Assembly (NCBI RefSeq): GCF_021991925.1
Contig: NZ_RXZI01000004.1
Location: 186,001 to 250,000, forward strand
Direction: 5' to 3'
Source: Sutcliffiella horikoshii
GTDB lineage: Bacteria; Bacillota; Bacilli; Bacillales; Bacillaceae_I
Length of the DNA: 64,000 nucleotides
Shown: positions 24,024 through 31,873 of the stretch, one piece after another
How positions within the stretch are numbered: position 1 is the stretch's first letter
Layout of the letters: each line of letters starts with the position of its first letter
Made by a program: the position numbers and the translations under genes
Notes under the pieces: model-generated
What the model was told of the DNA's origin: nothing
What the model saw: only the letters and a program-made list of their open reading frames with translations
Databases searched by the model: none

Positions 24024-24917
24024 ATGAATGAAACAGTATTTGTGTTTCCATCAAGAGATGCAATAGAAGAAGTGGCGATTTTCATTTCTACGTTCAATGG
24101 ACAAGCACAAAGCCACATCGGTTATTGTGGAAGGCAAAAGGAAGAGATAGTCTCTTCATTGAAAAATGATTTTACAGATATTCCTTTTGAAAAAGCTTTC
24201 GTTGTAGCTTACGAGGGTGAAACATTAGTTGGTGTCCTAGGATTTGATGCAGACATCGAGCAGGGATCGGCAGAGGTTTGGGGGCCTTTTTTAACTGACA
24301 ATCAGAAGGAACAAGGGCCATTATTGTTCAAGAAGATGTTGTCCATATTACCTTCTGTGGTGGAAAAGCTTAGCATGTTTCCCAACAAGGAGAATAAAAT
24401 GGTCACGTCAATAGCAGTAGATTTTAATTTCTCAAAACAAAGCGAACAGGCTATCCTGACCATGAAACGAAATGACTTCAACTTGACTCAAGTAACGAGG
24501 CTACCGGAACTGCCTGTGCAATACTACAGCGAGATGATGAGACTTCACGACCTAGCCTTTCCTGATACATACTACAGTGGAGAACAGATCATTCGCCGTC
24601 TGAATGCACATAGGAAAGTGTTTGCTTATGAAAAGGAAGACTGCTTGGCCGGCTACATCTATACGGAAGTCGAGCCTGAATTTTCAGAGGCGAGCATAGA
24701 ATTTTTTGCAGTGGATGAGCGGTTTAGGGGAAATGGCATTGGGGCTGATCTATTGAGAAGCGCAATTGCTTGGATCTTTTCATTTAAGGGGATGGAAGAG
24801 CTACAATTATGTGTGAATGCAACTAATAATCATGCAATCAAACTTTATCAGAAGTCCGGTTTCAATCTTGCTGATGAACTCCTTTTTTTCGAAAAGAAGC
24901 TGAAGGTCCGCGTCTGA
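24024..24917 (+). CDS. GNAT-family acetyltransferase, two-module
   Basis: 297-aa protein. The C-terminal half (about 155-295) is a clear GNAT domain with the acetyl-CoA loop RGNGIGADLLRSAIAWI and the late motif CVNATNNHAIKLYQKSGF. The N-terminal half looks like a degenerate second GNAT module (VGVLGFDADIEQGSAEVWGPFL). GGGGTGAG precedes the ATG at 24024; the longer frame from 23985 starts inside the upstream terminator and is rejected. The substrate is unknown. Confidence 0.82.
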   Translation: MNETVFVFPSRDAIEEVAIFISTFNGQAQSHIGYCGRQKEEIVSSLKNDFTDIPFEKAFVVAYEGETLVGVLGFDADIEQGSAEVWGPFLTDNQKEQGPLLFKKMLSILPSVVEKLSMFPNKENKMVTSIAVDFNFSKQSEQAILTMKRNDFNLTQVTRLPELPVQYYSEMMRLHDLAFPDTYYSGEQIIRRLNAHRKVFAYEKEDCLAGYIYTEVEPEFSEASIEFFAVDERFRGNGIGADLLRSAIAWIFSFKGMEELQLCVNATNNHAIKLYQKSGFNLADELLFFEKKLKVRV

Positions 24918-24930
24918 CCTTCAGCTTTTT
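24897..24930. terminator. Bidirectional terminator
   Basis: AAGCTGAAGGTC cgcgtct GACCTTCAGCTTTTT: perfect 12-bp stem overlapping the GNAT stop; it serves both convergent genes. Confidence 0.9.
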
Positions 24931-25930
24931 ACTCCTGCAGCTTCCTTCGGTTCACAGATTGCGGTGGTTGTTCCATCCAACCTCGTTTTATAAGCATTTC
25001 CACCCCTTCTTCCCCATATTTCGCTACGTCCAAGATAATGGTAGAATAGTGCATGGCAAGATCTTTGCGCATTGCAGTGGACATGGCATATGCCAAGAGA
25101 TATAATCCCGAAGAACTTGTGGTAGAAATAAGAAACAGGATGAGCCTATCTGAAAACGGTGAAACCGTTGAATCTGTTACCTCCATGCTGACCGGAATAT
25201 TACCCAGGTGGTCTTCCTTCTTCAATACATTATTGAAAACTTCCACCTGTTTCTCCGCAAGCTTCTTTCCTTTTTCCAAATACGCCTTGATCTCCTGGTC
25301 CCTCATGACTTGAATCAGTCCCACTAACATGATCATCCCTATATAATTCCGTTCAATTACATAAAAGATTTCACCAAGCTCCATCACATTCAATGGCCTT
25401 TTGTCACCAAACCACGTGCCAAGGATGGTCTGTTGCTCTTGGATATACTTCACATCCTTTGGATAGGGAATCTTCGGTGGTCTATCGTAAATACCCTTAG
25501 CAAGCATTAATTCAAGGGCATTCCTGTAATGTTTAGTTGAAGTTTTCAAACATTCGCTAAAAAAAGCGACCACGTCGCTTCTGGCAATTTTCGTCAAAAC
25601 AGTGGCATAATATGGGACTGTCATCTGACCTACCCTATACGCGAAGCTCAGGGCAAAAAGATCCGTATATAGTGGAGGAGCTGACAGATTTACATCTTTA
25701 TCTGAAAACCCATCTGGAATCGGAAATCCTTCCTTTATAAAGATGTTTTTTATTTCCTCATTATATCTTTCTTCTAAATACAAAGACTCCTTCACTACAC
25801 GTTGAATTTCGGAGTCTTCAACCTGTTGAAGAAAATGCTTGTAAAAGCAGATTGTTGCACTATTTTGTATGTAAGTCGTCCATAAAGCGGCGATTTCCGG
25901 CGTTGTCAGTTGTATGTTATGTTCCTTCAT
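24929..25930 (-). CDS. DUF3231 family protein (duplicated four-helix domain)
   Basis: 333-aa soluble, nearly all-helical protein of the DUF3231 family common in spore-forming bacilli. Two similar halves are visible, each starting with a Glu-rich helix before a segment like TTYIQNSATICFYKHFLQ or FYVIERNYIGMIMLVGLIQ. This suggests duplication of a ferritin/CotF-like four-helix bundle. No catalytic motif is clear. Relatives are annotated as spore-coat-like, but a spore role here is inference. It is monocistronic. Confidence 0.8.
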   Translation of the reverse strand: MKEHNIQLTTPEIAALWTTYIQNSATICFYKHFLQQVEDSEIQRVVKESLYLEERYNEEIKNIFIKEGFPIPDGFSDKDVNLSAPPLYTDLFALSFAYRVGQMTVPYYATVLTKIARSDVVAFFSECLKTSTKHYRNALELMLAKGIYDRPPKIPYPKDVKYIQEQQTILGTWFGDKRPLNVMELGEIFYVIERNYIGMIMLVGLIQVMRDQEIKAYLEKGKKLAEKQVEVFNNVLKKEDHLGNIPVSMEVTDSTVSPFSDRLILFLISTTSSSGLYLLAYAMSTAMRKDLAMHYSTIILDVAKYGEEGVEMLIKRGWMEQPPQSVNRRKLQE

Positions 25931-25996
25931 AGAATACTCCCATTGTACACGTAGTTAATTTTTAAGATGTGTACTGTATCCTTTATTTATTCACTA

Positions 25997-26028
25997 GAAA
26001 AAAAAACAGACTCCAAAATGGAAGTCTG
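25997..26028 (-). terminator. Terminator of the catE-like gene
   Basis: Minus strand CAGACTTCC ATTTT GGAGTCTG followed by nine T. Confidence 0.85.
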
Positions 26029-26036
26029 CTTGCCTT

Positions 26037-26888
26037 TTAAACGAGTTTAATTTTATTACCTGAAGGGTCATACGTGTAATAGTAGCCATCTACCCACTCT
26101 ACTTTACTGCCTAATGAGGTTAACCTATCGACTGTGGCCAGCTTCTTTTCTTCACTTGAAAACATCAAGGAAAACCATTCTAGACCAACTGTGTTTCCTG
26201 CAGGCGCGGGAGCCCCCACTCCATTCCATGTGTTAAGACCGATATGGTGATGGTAACGTTCCGTTGATATAAACAAAGCCTGCCCCCCATAGCGAGTGAC
26301 AACTTCAAACCCTAGCCCTTCTGTGTAAAACTTCTCTGTATCCTTTAGTCCGGAAACGTGCAGATGAATATGTCCCATCACAGTCGCTTCAGGCAGACCG
26401 CTCCATGGTGTAGCTTGCCCCTCTTTTAACAGTTCTTCCACGTCTAGCGCAATGGAAGCCATCTCCACTTCCGGTCCGTTCCAATTCCATTCCCCAGCCG
26501 GACGATCTCGATAGATTTCTATACCGTTTCCATCAGGATCCGCTAAGTACAGGGCCTCACTCACAAGATGATCTGATGCACCTTGCAACCTTACACCCTT
26601 GTCGATGAAGTGGTGTATGATGCTTCCAAGGTCAGCTCTTGATGGCAATAGAAGCGCAAAATGATAAAGGCCGGTGGTACGTTGCTGCTTTGGTTGGATA
26701 CCCTTCGGTTGTTCAATGGTCAAAAGTGGTGTTAGCCCATCTGCAGAGAACACCGCTTTGGATTCTGTATGTTCCAATACCTTAAAGCCGATAACATTAG
26801 TATAAAATTCGATGGAGCGTTGAAGATCCTCTACTTTTATCATAACCTCCCCCACATAAGTGGTAGGACTTTGATGAAAATGCATCAT
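26037..26888 (-). CDS. catE: CatE-like catechol-2,3-dioxygenase (VOC family)
   Basis: 283-aa two-module VOC protein with the length and layout of B. subtilis CatE (extradiol cleavage of catechol). The N-terminal module starts YVGEVMIKVEDLQRSIEFY. The C-terminal module contains MGHIHLHVSGL with a His ligand, RYHHHIGLNTWNG with the second His, and GLEWFSLMF with a likely Glu ligand. The ATG at 26888 has GGAGG upstream. The upstream region holds a nearly perfect MhqR-like palindrome. It probably detoxifies catechol-type phenols; related glyoxalase roles are not excluded. Confidence 0.85.
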   Translation of the reverse strand: MMHFHQSPTTYVGEVMIKVEDLQRSIEFYTNVIGFKVLEHTESKAVFSADGLTPLLTIEQPKGIQPKQQRTTGLYHFALLLPSRADLGSIIHHFIDKGVRLQGASDHLVSEALYLADPDGNGIEIYRDRPAGEWNWNGPEVEMASIALDVEELLKEGQATPWSGLPEATVMGHIHLHVSGLKDTEKFYTEGLGFEVVTRYGGQALFISTERYHHHIGLNTWNGVGAPAPAGNTVGLEWFSLMFSSEEKKLATVDRLTSLGSKVEWVDGYYYTYDPSGNKIKLV

Positions 26889-26923
26889 ATATCATTGCCT
26901 CCTTCATTTCCTTTGAAACTAAA

Positions 26924-26941
26924 TATCTTGAATTAAAGATA
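26924..26941. promoter_or_regulatory. MhqR-like operator upstream of catE
   Basis: TATCTTGAATTAAAGATA, extended to the near-perfect 20-bp palindrome ATATCTTGAATTAAAGATAT at 26923-26942. It lies about 36 nt upstream of the start codon, next to a TAAAAT -10-like hexamer on the minus strand. Confidence 0.7.
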
Positions 26942-26983
26942 TTTTACCACATTAATTCCAGTTTGCATACAGTTATTTTTATC

Positions 26984-27028
26984 TAATAAAGGGTCTGGCT
27001 TAGATACTAGCCGCCAGACCCCTTATTA
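26984..27028. terminator. Terminator of the DinB-like gene
   Basis: AATAAaGGGTCTGGC, loop, GCCAGACCCCTTATT: strong stem with A/T arms just past the stop at 27037. Confidence 0.85.
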
Positions 27029-27036
27029 CTTCTATT

Positions 27037-27549
27037 TTATACCGGCTGAATTTCCTCTGTCACTTTGCTCCAAAGGTCCTCTGTCCCAACTGTCCGTTTA
27101 ATTGTATTAATGGTTCCTTGATGCAATCCTTCATGCCAGATTGCAAAACTCAGAAGCTCACCAAGCGTTGAAAGCTCATAGTCTCCCAGTTTGAACGGTC
27201 GGTCAATAGGCTCCTCAAGCTTACCTGATAAATCCGCTTGAATACGTCTTGGCTGGTCCACCAAATACTTCCTGATTTCTTGGAGGGACGGAGCTTCTTC
27301 CACCCAATGATGAGGGCTTGATCCCATCTTAAATAACTCAAGGTAATTTTCCGGTACATGATGTGCTTCTCCAATGAACGGATAGAGTAATGTATCTTGT
27401 GCAACAAAAATATGACCAAGATTCCATCTAATCGAATTTTTTACTTCTCCAGGCATCTCATCAGCAAGTTTCTCCGTCGTGGCATCCAAGGCAGCAATGG
27501 TCCTTTTTCGCACAAAATGCATCTGTTTAAATAGTAGTTCTTCCATCAT
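27037..27549 (-). CDS. DinB-family four-helix metalloprotein
   Basis: 170-aa protein of the DinB/YfiT superfamily, a four-helix bundle with three His metal ligands. Two sites are visible, WNLGHIFVAQD and IWHEGLHQGTINTI; the latter contains the typical HxxxH pair. Members include thiol-dependent transferases (bacillithiol or mycothiol S-transferases) and damage-inducible proteins of unknown role. AGGGG lies 5 nt before the ATG ATG start at 27549/27546; the longer GTG-started frame is less likely. A bacillithiol S-transferase role is possible but not shown. Confidence 0.82.
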   Translation of the reverse strand: MMEELLFKQMHFVRKRTIAALDATTEKLADEMPGEVKNSIRWNLGHIFVAQDTLLYPFIGEAHHVPENYLELFKMGSSPHHWVEEAPSLQEIRKYLVDQPRRIQADLSGKLEEPIDRPFKLGDYELSTLGELLSFAIWHEGLHQGTINTIKRTVGTEDLWSKVTEEIQPV

Positions 27550-27636
27550 TTCAACCCCTATATGATTGGATTTCACTTCCCCTTATACTTTTCTTCATTT
27601 TTGTATAAAAACCTTTTACTTTTAGATATAACCGAA

Positions 27637-27674
27637 ACAAAAAAGCCACAGGATCCCCCTCAGGATCCCGCAGC
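27637..27674 (-). terminator. Terminator of the AGCS symporter gene
   Basis: Minus strand GCTGCGGGATCC tgaggg GGATCCTGTGGC followed by TTTTTTG. Confidence 0.85.
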
Positions 27675-27692
27675 TTCATTTCTCCAAAAATC

Positions 27693-29114
27693 TTATGCCC
27701 CTTTTTCTTCCACATTTGCCGTCTCATCTTCCCAGCATTCCGTATTCTTTAATCCTTTAATGTTGCTCGCATAGAATACCGGATCTTTTCCTTCTTTACG
27801 TTGCTTCATATAGTCCTTCAATACTGCTAGAGCGATTTTTCCGATAAAGGCCAATGCCACTAGGTTGGTGATGGCCATCAATGCCATGAACAAGTCAGCC
27901 ATGTTCCAAACCATGCTAAGGCTTGCAACAGAACCGAAAATGATCATCCCAAGCACCGCAAAACGGAAGATCATTGTGGCAGCTTTGCTTTCTTTGATAA
28001 ATTCTATATTGGACTCTCCATAATAGTAGTTTCCGATAATGGAACTGAAGCAGAATAACAGAATAGCAATGGCGATAAAGACGCTTGCCCATGGCCCTAC
28101 GTGTTCAGCTAATGCCACCTGGGTCAACTGTATTCCCTCCATCTCCGCTCCACCTGGAATGCCTGCTAGCAGGATAATGAAGGCTGTTGCACTGCAGATC
28201 AGGATCGTATCGACAAATACTCCAAGAGTCTGAATGAAGCCTTGCTTGGCAGGGTGACTTACGTCTGCCGTTGCTGCTGCAACCGGGGCACTACCCATAC
28301 CAGCTTCATTGGAAAATAATCCTCGTTTAACACCATTCATGATCGCAGCACCGATCCCACCAGCAACCGCTTCGTTAAATCCGAAAGCACTGGAGACAAT
28401 GACACCTATCAAACCAGGAATTTCTCCAATGTTTAATACAATGACATACAATGCCAACAATAAATAGGACACAGCCATGACAGGCACGACAACCTGTGAA
28501 ACCTTGGCAATCCGCTTAACTCCACCAAAGATGACCAAAGCGACAATTCCCGTCAGGACAAGTCCGAGTGCCAAGCGGTTCACACCGAATGCTTCATGGA
28601 ACGCAACGGTGATGGTGTTCGCTTGAACAGATGTAAACGCCAATCCGAAACAGAAGGTAATAAGGACGGCGAAAAGGACCCCCATCCATCTTGCTCCCAT
28701 TGCCTTTTGCATATAATAGGCTGGTCCGCCTTTGAAACCGCTCTTATCCTTCACTTTGTATACTTGTGCAAGTGTACTCTCAATAAAGCTTAGGGAAGCA
28801 CCAAATAGGGCTACTACCCACATCCAGAATACGGCTCCTGGACCTCCTAGCGAGATGGCAATCGCGACACCTGCAAGGTTACCTGTCCCGATTCGCGTTG
28901 CCGCACTGATACAAAACGCCCCGAAGGATGATACTCGTTTTTTGGTTTCATTGGTTGTTGGACTCTCTTTAAGGAGACGCATCATTTCCCCAAGCTGGGT
29001 AAACTGGACAAACTTTGACTTTAATGAGAAGAAGATTCCAAGGCCGACCAATAATGCAATTAGAATGTATGACCAAAGAATTTCATTACTCCATTCAATA
29101 ATTGTGTCTATCAT
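27693..29114 (-). CDS. AGCS-family sodium:alanine/glutamine symporter
   Basis: 473-aa transporter with about eleven helices, of the alanine-or-glycine:cation symporter family (AlsT/GlnT type). Signatures are GTGNLAGVAIAISLGGPGAVFWMW near the N-terminus and NGVKRGLFSNEAGMGSAPVAAA in the middle. The ATG at 29114 has AAGGTGTG upstream; the ten extra codons of the longer frame are not needed. The upstream region carries a cre-like site and a long A/T hairpin that may control it. It imports alanine, glycine or glutamine with Na; which one cannot be told. Confidence 0.93.
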   Translation of the reverse strand: MIDTIIEWSNEILWSYILIALLVGLGIFFSLKSKFVQFTQLGEMMRLLKESPTTNETKKRVSSFGAFCISAATRIGTGNLAGVAIAISLGGPGAVFWMWVVALFGASLSFIESTLAQVYKVKDKSGFKGGPAYYMQKAMGARWMGVLFAVLITFCFGLAFTSVQANTITVAFHEAFGVNRLALGLVLTGIVALVIFGGVKRIAKVSQVVVPVMAVSYLLLALYVIVLNIGEIPGLIGVIVSSAFGFNEAVAGGIGAAIMNGVKRGLFSNEAGMGSAPVAAATADVSHPAKQGFIQTLGVFVDTILICSATAFIILLAGIPGGAEMEGIQLTQVALAEHVGPWASVFIAIAILLFCFSSIIGNYYYGESNIEFIKESKAATMIFRFAVLGMIIFGSVASLSMVWNMADLFMALMAITNLVALAFIGKIALAVLKDYMKQRKEGKDPVFYASNIKGLKNTECWEDETANVEEKGA

Positions 29115-29160
29115 GCTGTTCACACCTTTTCCTATAGTTTCCACATAACACCTATCATAT

Positions 29161-29174
29161 TGGTAACGCTTCCA
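29161..29174 (-). promoter_or_regulatory. cre-like site upstream of the AGCS gene
   Basis: Minus strand TGGAAGCGTTACCA, 12 of 14 matches to the CcpA consensus, within a longer dyad (TTGGAAGCGTTACCAA). Confidence 0.35.
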
Positions 29175-29193
29175 ATATTTGTTTCAAATAAAA

Positions 29194-29236
29194 ATATTTA
29201 ATAGAAAAGCTTTAAAGTTTTCCTATTAAATACTTT
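29194..29236 (-). other. Long A/T hairpin in the AGCS leader
   Basis: Minus strand AGTATTTAATAGGAAAA CTTTAAAG CTTTTCTATTAAATATT followed by TTTATTT: a stem of about 15 bp with a T-rich tail. It resembles a leader attenuator or terminator. The rest of 29115-29476 is A/T rich, with no RNA gene or riboswitch that I recognise. Confidence 0.45.
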
Positions 29237-29476
29237 TATCACTGGTTTTCCTACAACTATTGCAGACCAGACACGAAAATCGATGGGTGTTATATAATAC
29301 TTTTATAACTCTATCACTATACTAAGATAGTTTCAACAATAATTACTGAATTAAATATTTTCTCTATTTTCTGAAATAAATTACTTTCCTTATTAGGTGA
29401 AAAATTTCCTATTACCTTTCTTGGATAAAATGGTTTATACTGAATCTACTATCATAGACGAGTAGGAGGGGTTAGA

Positions 29477-29659
29477 ATGTCCGAAAATAATCAACCGAAG
29501 AAAATCAGTCTGCAAGAAGCAATGAAAAAACAGTTGGAAAATAAAAAGAAGCAGGCTTCAGGTGGTAAAGGGAACTTCAATGGTCCACAAGGCACGCAAA
29601 AGATGAAAAGTCAGCAAACGAAAAAACCAAGCAACACTAGAAGAAAGATGGGCGTTTAA
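29477..29659 (+). CDS. Small basic hydrophilic protein, unknown
   Basis: 60-aa, very polar and Lys/Gln-rich protein (KKISLQEAMKKQLENKKKQA, then a Gly/Gln/Lys-rich disordered tail ending NTRRKMGV). It resembles small conserved hypothetical proteins common in Bacillus genomes, but I cannot name the family. AGGAGGGG lies 5 nt before the ATG. A strong terminator follows. The composition suggests nucleic-acid binding or a spore role; neither is shown. Confidence 0.7.
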   Translation: MSENNQPKKISLQEAMKKQLENKKKQASGGKGNFNGPQGTQKMKSQQTKKPSNTRRKMGV

Positions 29660-29666
29660 TCCTATA

Positions 29667-29706
29667 TAAAAGCAGTATGCAAGGCTACCGCCTTTACATA
29701 CTGCTT
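29667..29706. terminator. Bidirectional terminator
   Basis: AAAAGCAGTATG, loop, CATACTGCTTTT between the 60-aa gene and the convergent sigma-54 activator gene, overlapping the end of the latter. Confidence 0.85.
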
Positions 29707-31793
29707 TTGCTTTTTAGCATAGTCATGCCTGCTTCTGTTATTTTTGTTCCTTGCCTTCCTCTTTTCTTTTCGATAAGACCCATCTTCTCCAAAGTATCTA
29801 GCCTTAACCTTACCTGTTGTTCCGTTAAAAAGGCTTGGCGCTCTTTTGTTTCAACGGAAATTTTCCTACGACTGACCGATCCTTCCTTCTTATGCAGATC
29901 ATAGAGAATCTCCATCAGGTTTAACAATTCTTCTGTTAATTCCCGTTGCTGAATACGAGTGCTATGCTCCGGGTCATTTCCCACACTCCGATTGGAAAAA
30001 TAGATATCCGAAGCGATTTCCTTGACCGTTCTTCGACTTTGCTGAAAGAATCCTTCATTAGGTATATCTTCCACTCTTATTGTATTGTTTTCACATACAG
30101 CAAGCATATAATCGATGGTATTTTTCAATTCACGAATATTTCCATACCAATTATATTGCTTGAGCTTATCCAATACTTCCCTTTCCAGTTTGATATGTTG
30201 CCTGCCACTTTGATGGATGAAATGGTGAATGAGGGGTTGGATGTCTTCCTTCCGTTTTCGAAGTTCAGGAAGCTGTATAAATAGTACTTTTAAACGATGA
30301 TACAAATCCTCTCTGAATTTCCCCTCCTCCATCAAGGCAAGGAGGTCCTTATTCGTTGCCGCTACCACTCTGACATCGACAGGGATGATTTTGTTACCAC
30401 CAATGCGCAATAATTCTCTTTCCTGCAGGACACGAAGCAGCCTCGCTTGGACCTTTAAACTGATATCCCCTATTTCATCCAAGAAGATGGTACCACCATT
30501 GGCTTGCTCAAATAGACCTTTTCTTCCGCCTTTTTTTGCTCCTGAGAACGCTCCTTCTTCATATCCAAAAAGTTCACTTTCGACCAGGTCTTCTGGCAGC
30601 GCACTGAAATTAACTGCCAGGAAAGGTCCATTGTTTCGTGAGGAAGCGTTGTGAATGGAGCTTGCGAAAAGTTCTTTCCCGGTACCACTCTCCCCTTGTA
30701 TGAGAATAGTTAATTCCGTTTTGGCAAGTTTTCGGGCTATTTTCTTGGTTCTAATCAATTCTGGATGACTTCCTACAATATCATCGAAATGGTATTTTCC
30801 ATAGAACCCTCTTTTCACAAGTTCCCTTTTTAATTGTTTTTCCATTTCAATGGTTTCACTCGCATCCTTAAAAGTGACTACAATAGTGCCTGTGGGATCA
30901 ATCATGAATCGGTGAACCATATAACTCATGGAGTGAATGGTAAAATAGCCGTCCGCCTCCTCCTCCCGTTTGTTCATGATGAAATCATAGAGTGCGGGTT
31001 CAGAGATTACATCTCGAACATGACGGTCCACCGCTTTCTTCATCGGCACTCGAAGAAACCGCTCCAGTATTTCATTGAAGACCGTAATCTTTCCCATCTG
31101 ATTGATGGCAAGGATTCCATCATTGACACCATTGACCACCTTCTTCAGATGGTCACTGTTTTTATTGGCTTCCTGGTTCGCATCACCTAATCTTTTACTC
31201 AATCTCGTGATCGTACGTATGTATTTACTTGAAACCTGATCCTGCTTTTCCTCTAGTAGCCCTAACCTATTCAATATCGTTATGATGGTTGTGATGTCTA
31301 TTAGTCTAGGTCCTATATTGATGATTTCCTCCACATATGGAGGGACAAGGTCCAGTTCACCAGGCGTTATGGCAATTCTTATTTTCTCTTTATCCTTTTT
31401 ACCAGGGAAATAGGGGATCAATTGAAGATGGTTAATTCCTAGAATCTCAAAAGAAGAAATCGCTTCTTGCACCGTTTCGGGGAAATCATTCACATAAAGA
31501 ACCTTCTCCCCTTTTGCGACACTATATATTTTTTCAATATTAAGGAAATTAACAATACGCCTAGCTACCAATACCGTACAGTTGTCTCCGATATAGGCTT
31601 GTGCTTCCTCCTCAATCAGGTGGGAGGATAAGATGATCAGTTGATTGTGAACCTTTGTCACTTTATGGGCATCCACCGAATAACTGCGTATCCGAATAAA
31701 ATCACCGATGATTTCATTCAATTGATTATCGAGCGTTCTCCTTGTTTCCTCGGATCCCGCCAAAAGCGTCAGTTCTCTTGCTTTCATTCCCAT
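29694..31793 (-). CDS. Sigma-54-dependent transcriptional activator with winged-helix C-terminus
   Basis: 699-aa enhancer-binding protein; residue numbers here count from the longer 704-aa frame. The N-terminal sensory region (about 10-190) is possibly PrpR-N-like. A PAS domain follows (about 222-320). The AAA+ domain (about 345-580) has Walker A GESGTGKE (372-379), GAFSGA (419-424; the sigma-54-contacting loop is normally GAFTGA) and Walker B GGTIFLDEIGD (438-448). The C-terminal 65 residues look like a winged helix (LTEQQVRLRLDTLEKMGLIE) rather than the usual Fis-type HTH. The ATG at 31793 has GGAGG 8 nt upstream. It lies last in the cyanophycin operon, behind an intercistronic terminator, and is predicted to activate the sigma-54 promoter at 41695. 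Confidence 0.88.
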   Translation of the reverse strand: MGMKARELTLLAGSEETRRTLDNQLNEIIGDFIRIRSYSVDAHKVTKVHNQLIILSSHLIEEEAQAYIGDNCTVLVARRIVNFLNIEKIYSVAKGEKVLYVNDFPETVQEAISSFEILGINHLQLIPYFPGKKDKEKIRIAITPGELDLVPPYVEEIINIGPRLIDITTIITILNRLGLLEEKQDQVSSKYIRTITRLSKRLGDANQEANKNSDHLKKVVNGVNDGILAINQMGKITVFNEILERFLRVPMKKAVDRHVRDVISEPALYDFIMNKREEEADGYFTIHSMSYMVHRFMIDPTGTIVVTFKDASETIEMEKQLKRELVKRGFYGKYHFDDIVGSHPELIRTKKIARKLAKTELTILIQGESGTGKELFASSIHNASSRNNGPFLAVNFSALPEDLVESELFGYEEGAFSGAKKGGRKGLFEQANGGTIFLDEIGDISLKVQARLLRVLQERELLRIGGNKIIPVDVRVVAATNKDLLALMEEGKFREDLYHRLKVLFIQLPELRKRKEDIQPLIHHFIHQSGRQHIKLEREVLDKLKQYNWYGNIRELKNTIDYMLAVCENNTIRVEDIPNEGFFQQSRRTVKEIASDIYFSNRSVGNDPEHSTRIQQRELTEELLNLMEILYDLHKKEGSVSRRKISVETKERQAFLTEQQVRLRLDTLEKMGLIEKKRGRQGTKITEAGMTMLKSKSSM

Positions 31794-31814
31794 CTCCCAC
31801 ACCTCCATTTAAAG

Positions 31815-31847
31815 AAAAACACTGTCGTGATCAGCAACAGTGTTTTT
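31815..31847 (-). terminator. Intercistronic terminator/attenuator before the activator gene
   Basis: AAAAACACTGT, loop, ACAGTGTTTTT between iadA and the activator gene, followed by a T run on the minus strand. It would lower read-through so that the regulator is made in smaller amounts. Confidence 0.75.
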
Positions 31848-31873
31848 CCAATCTCTTTATCAACTATTATAGC

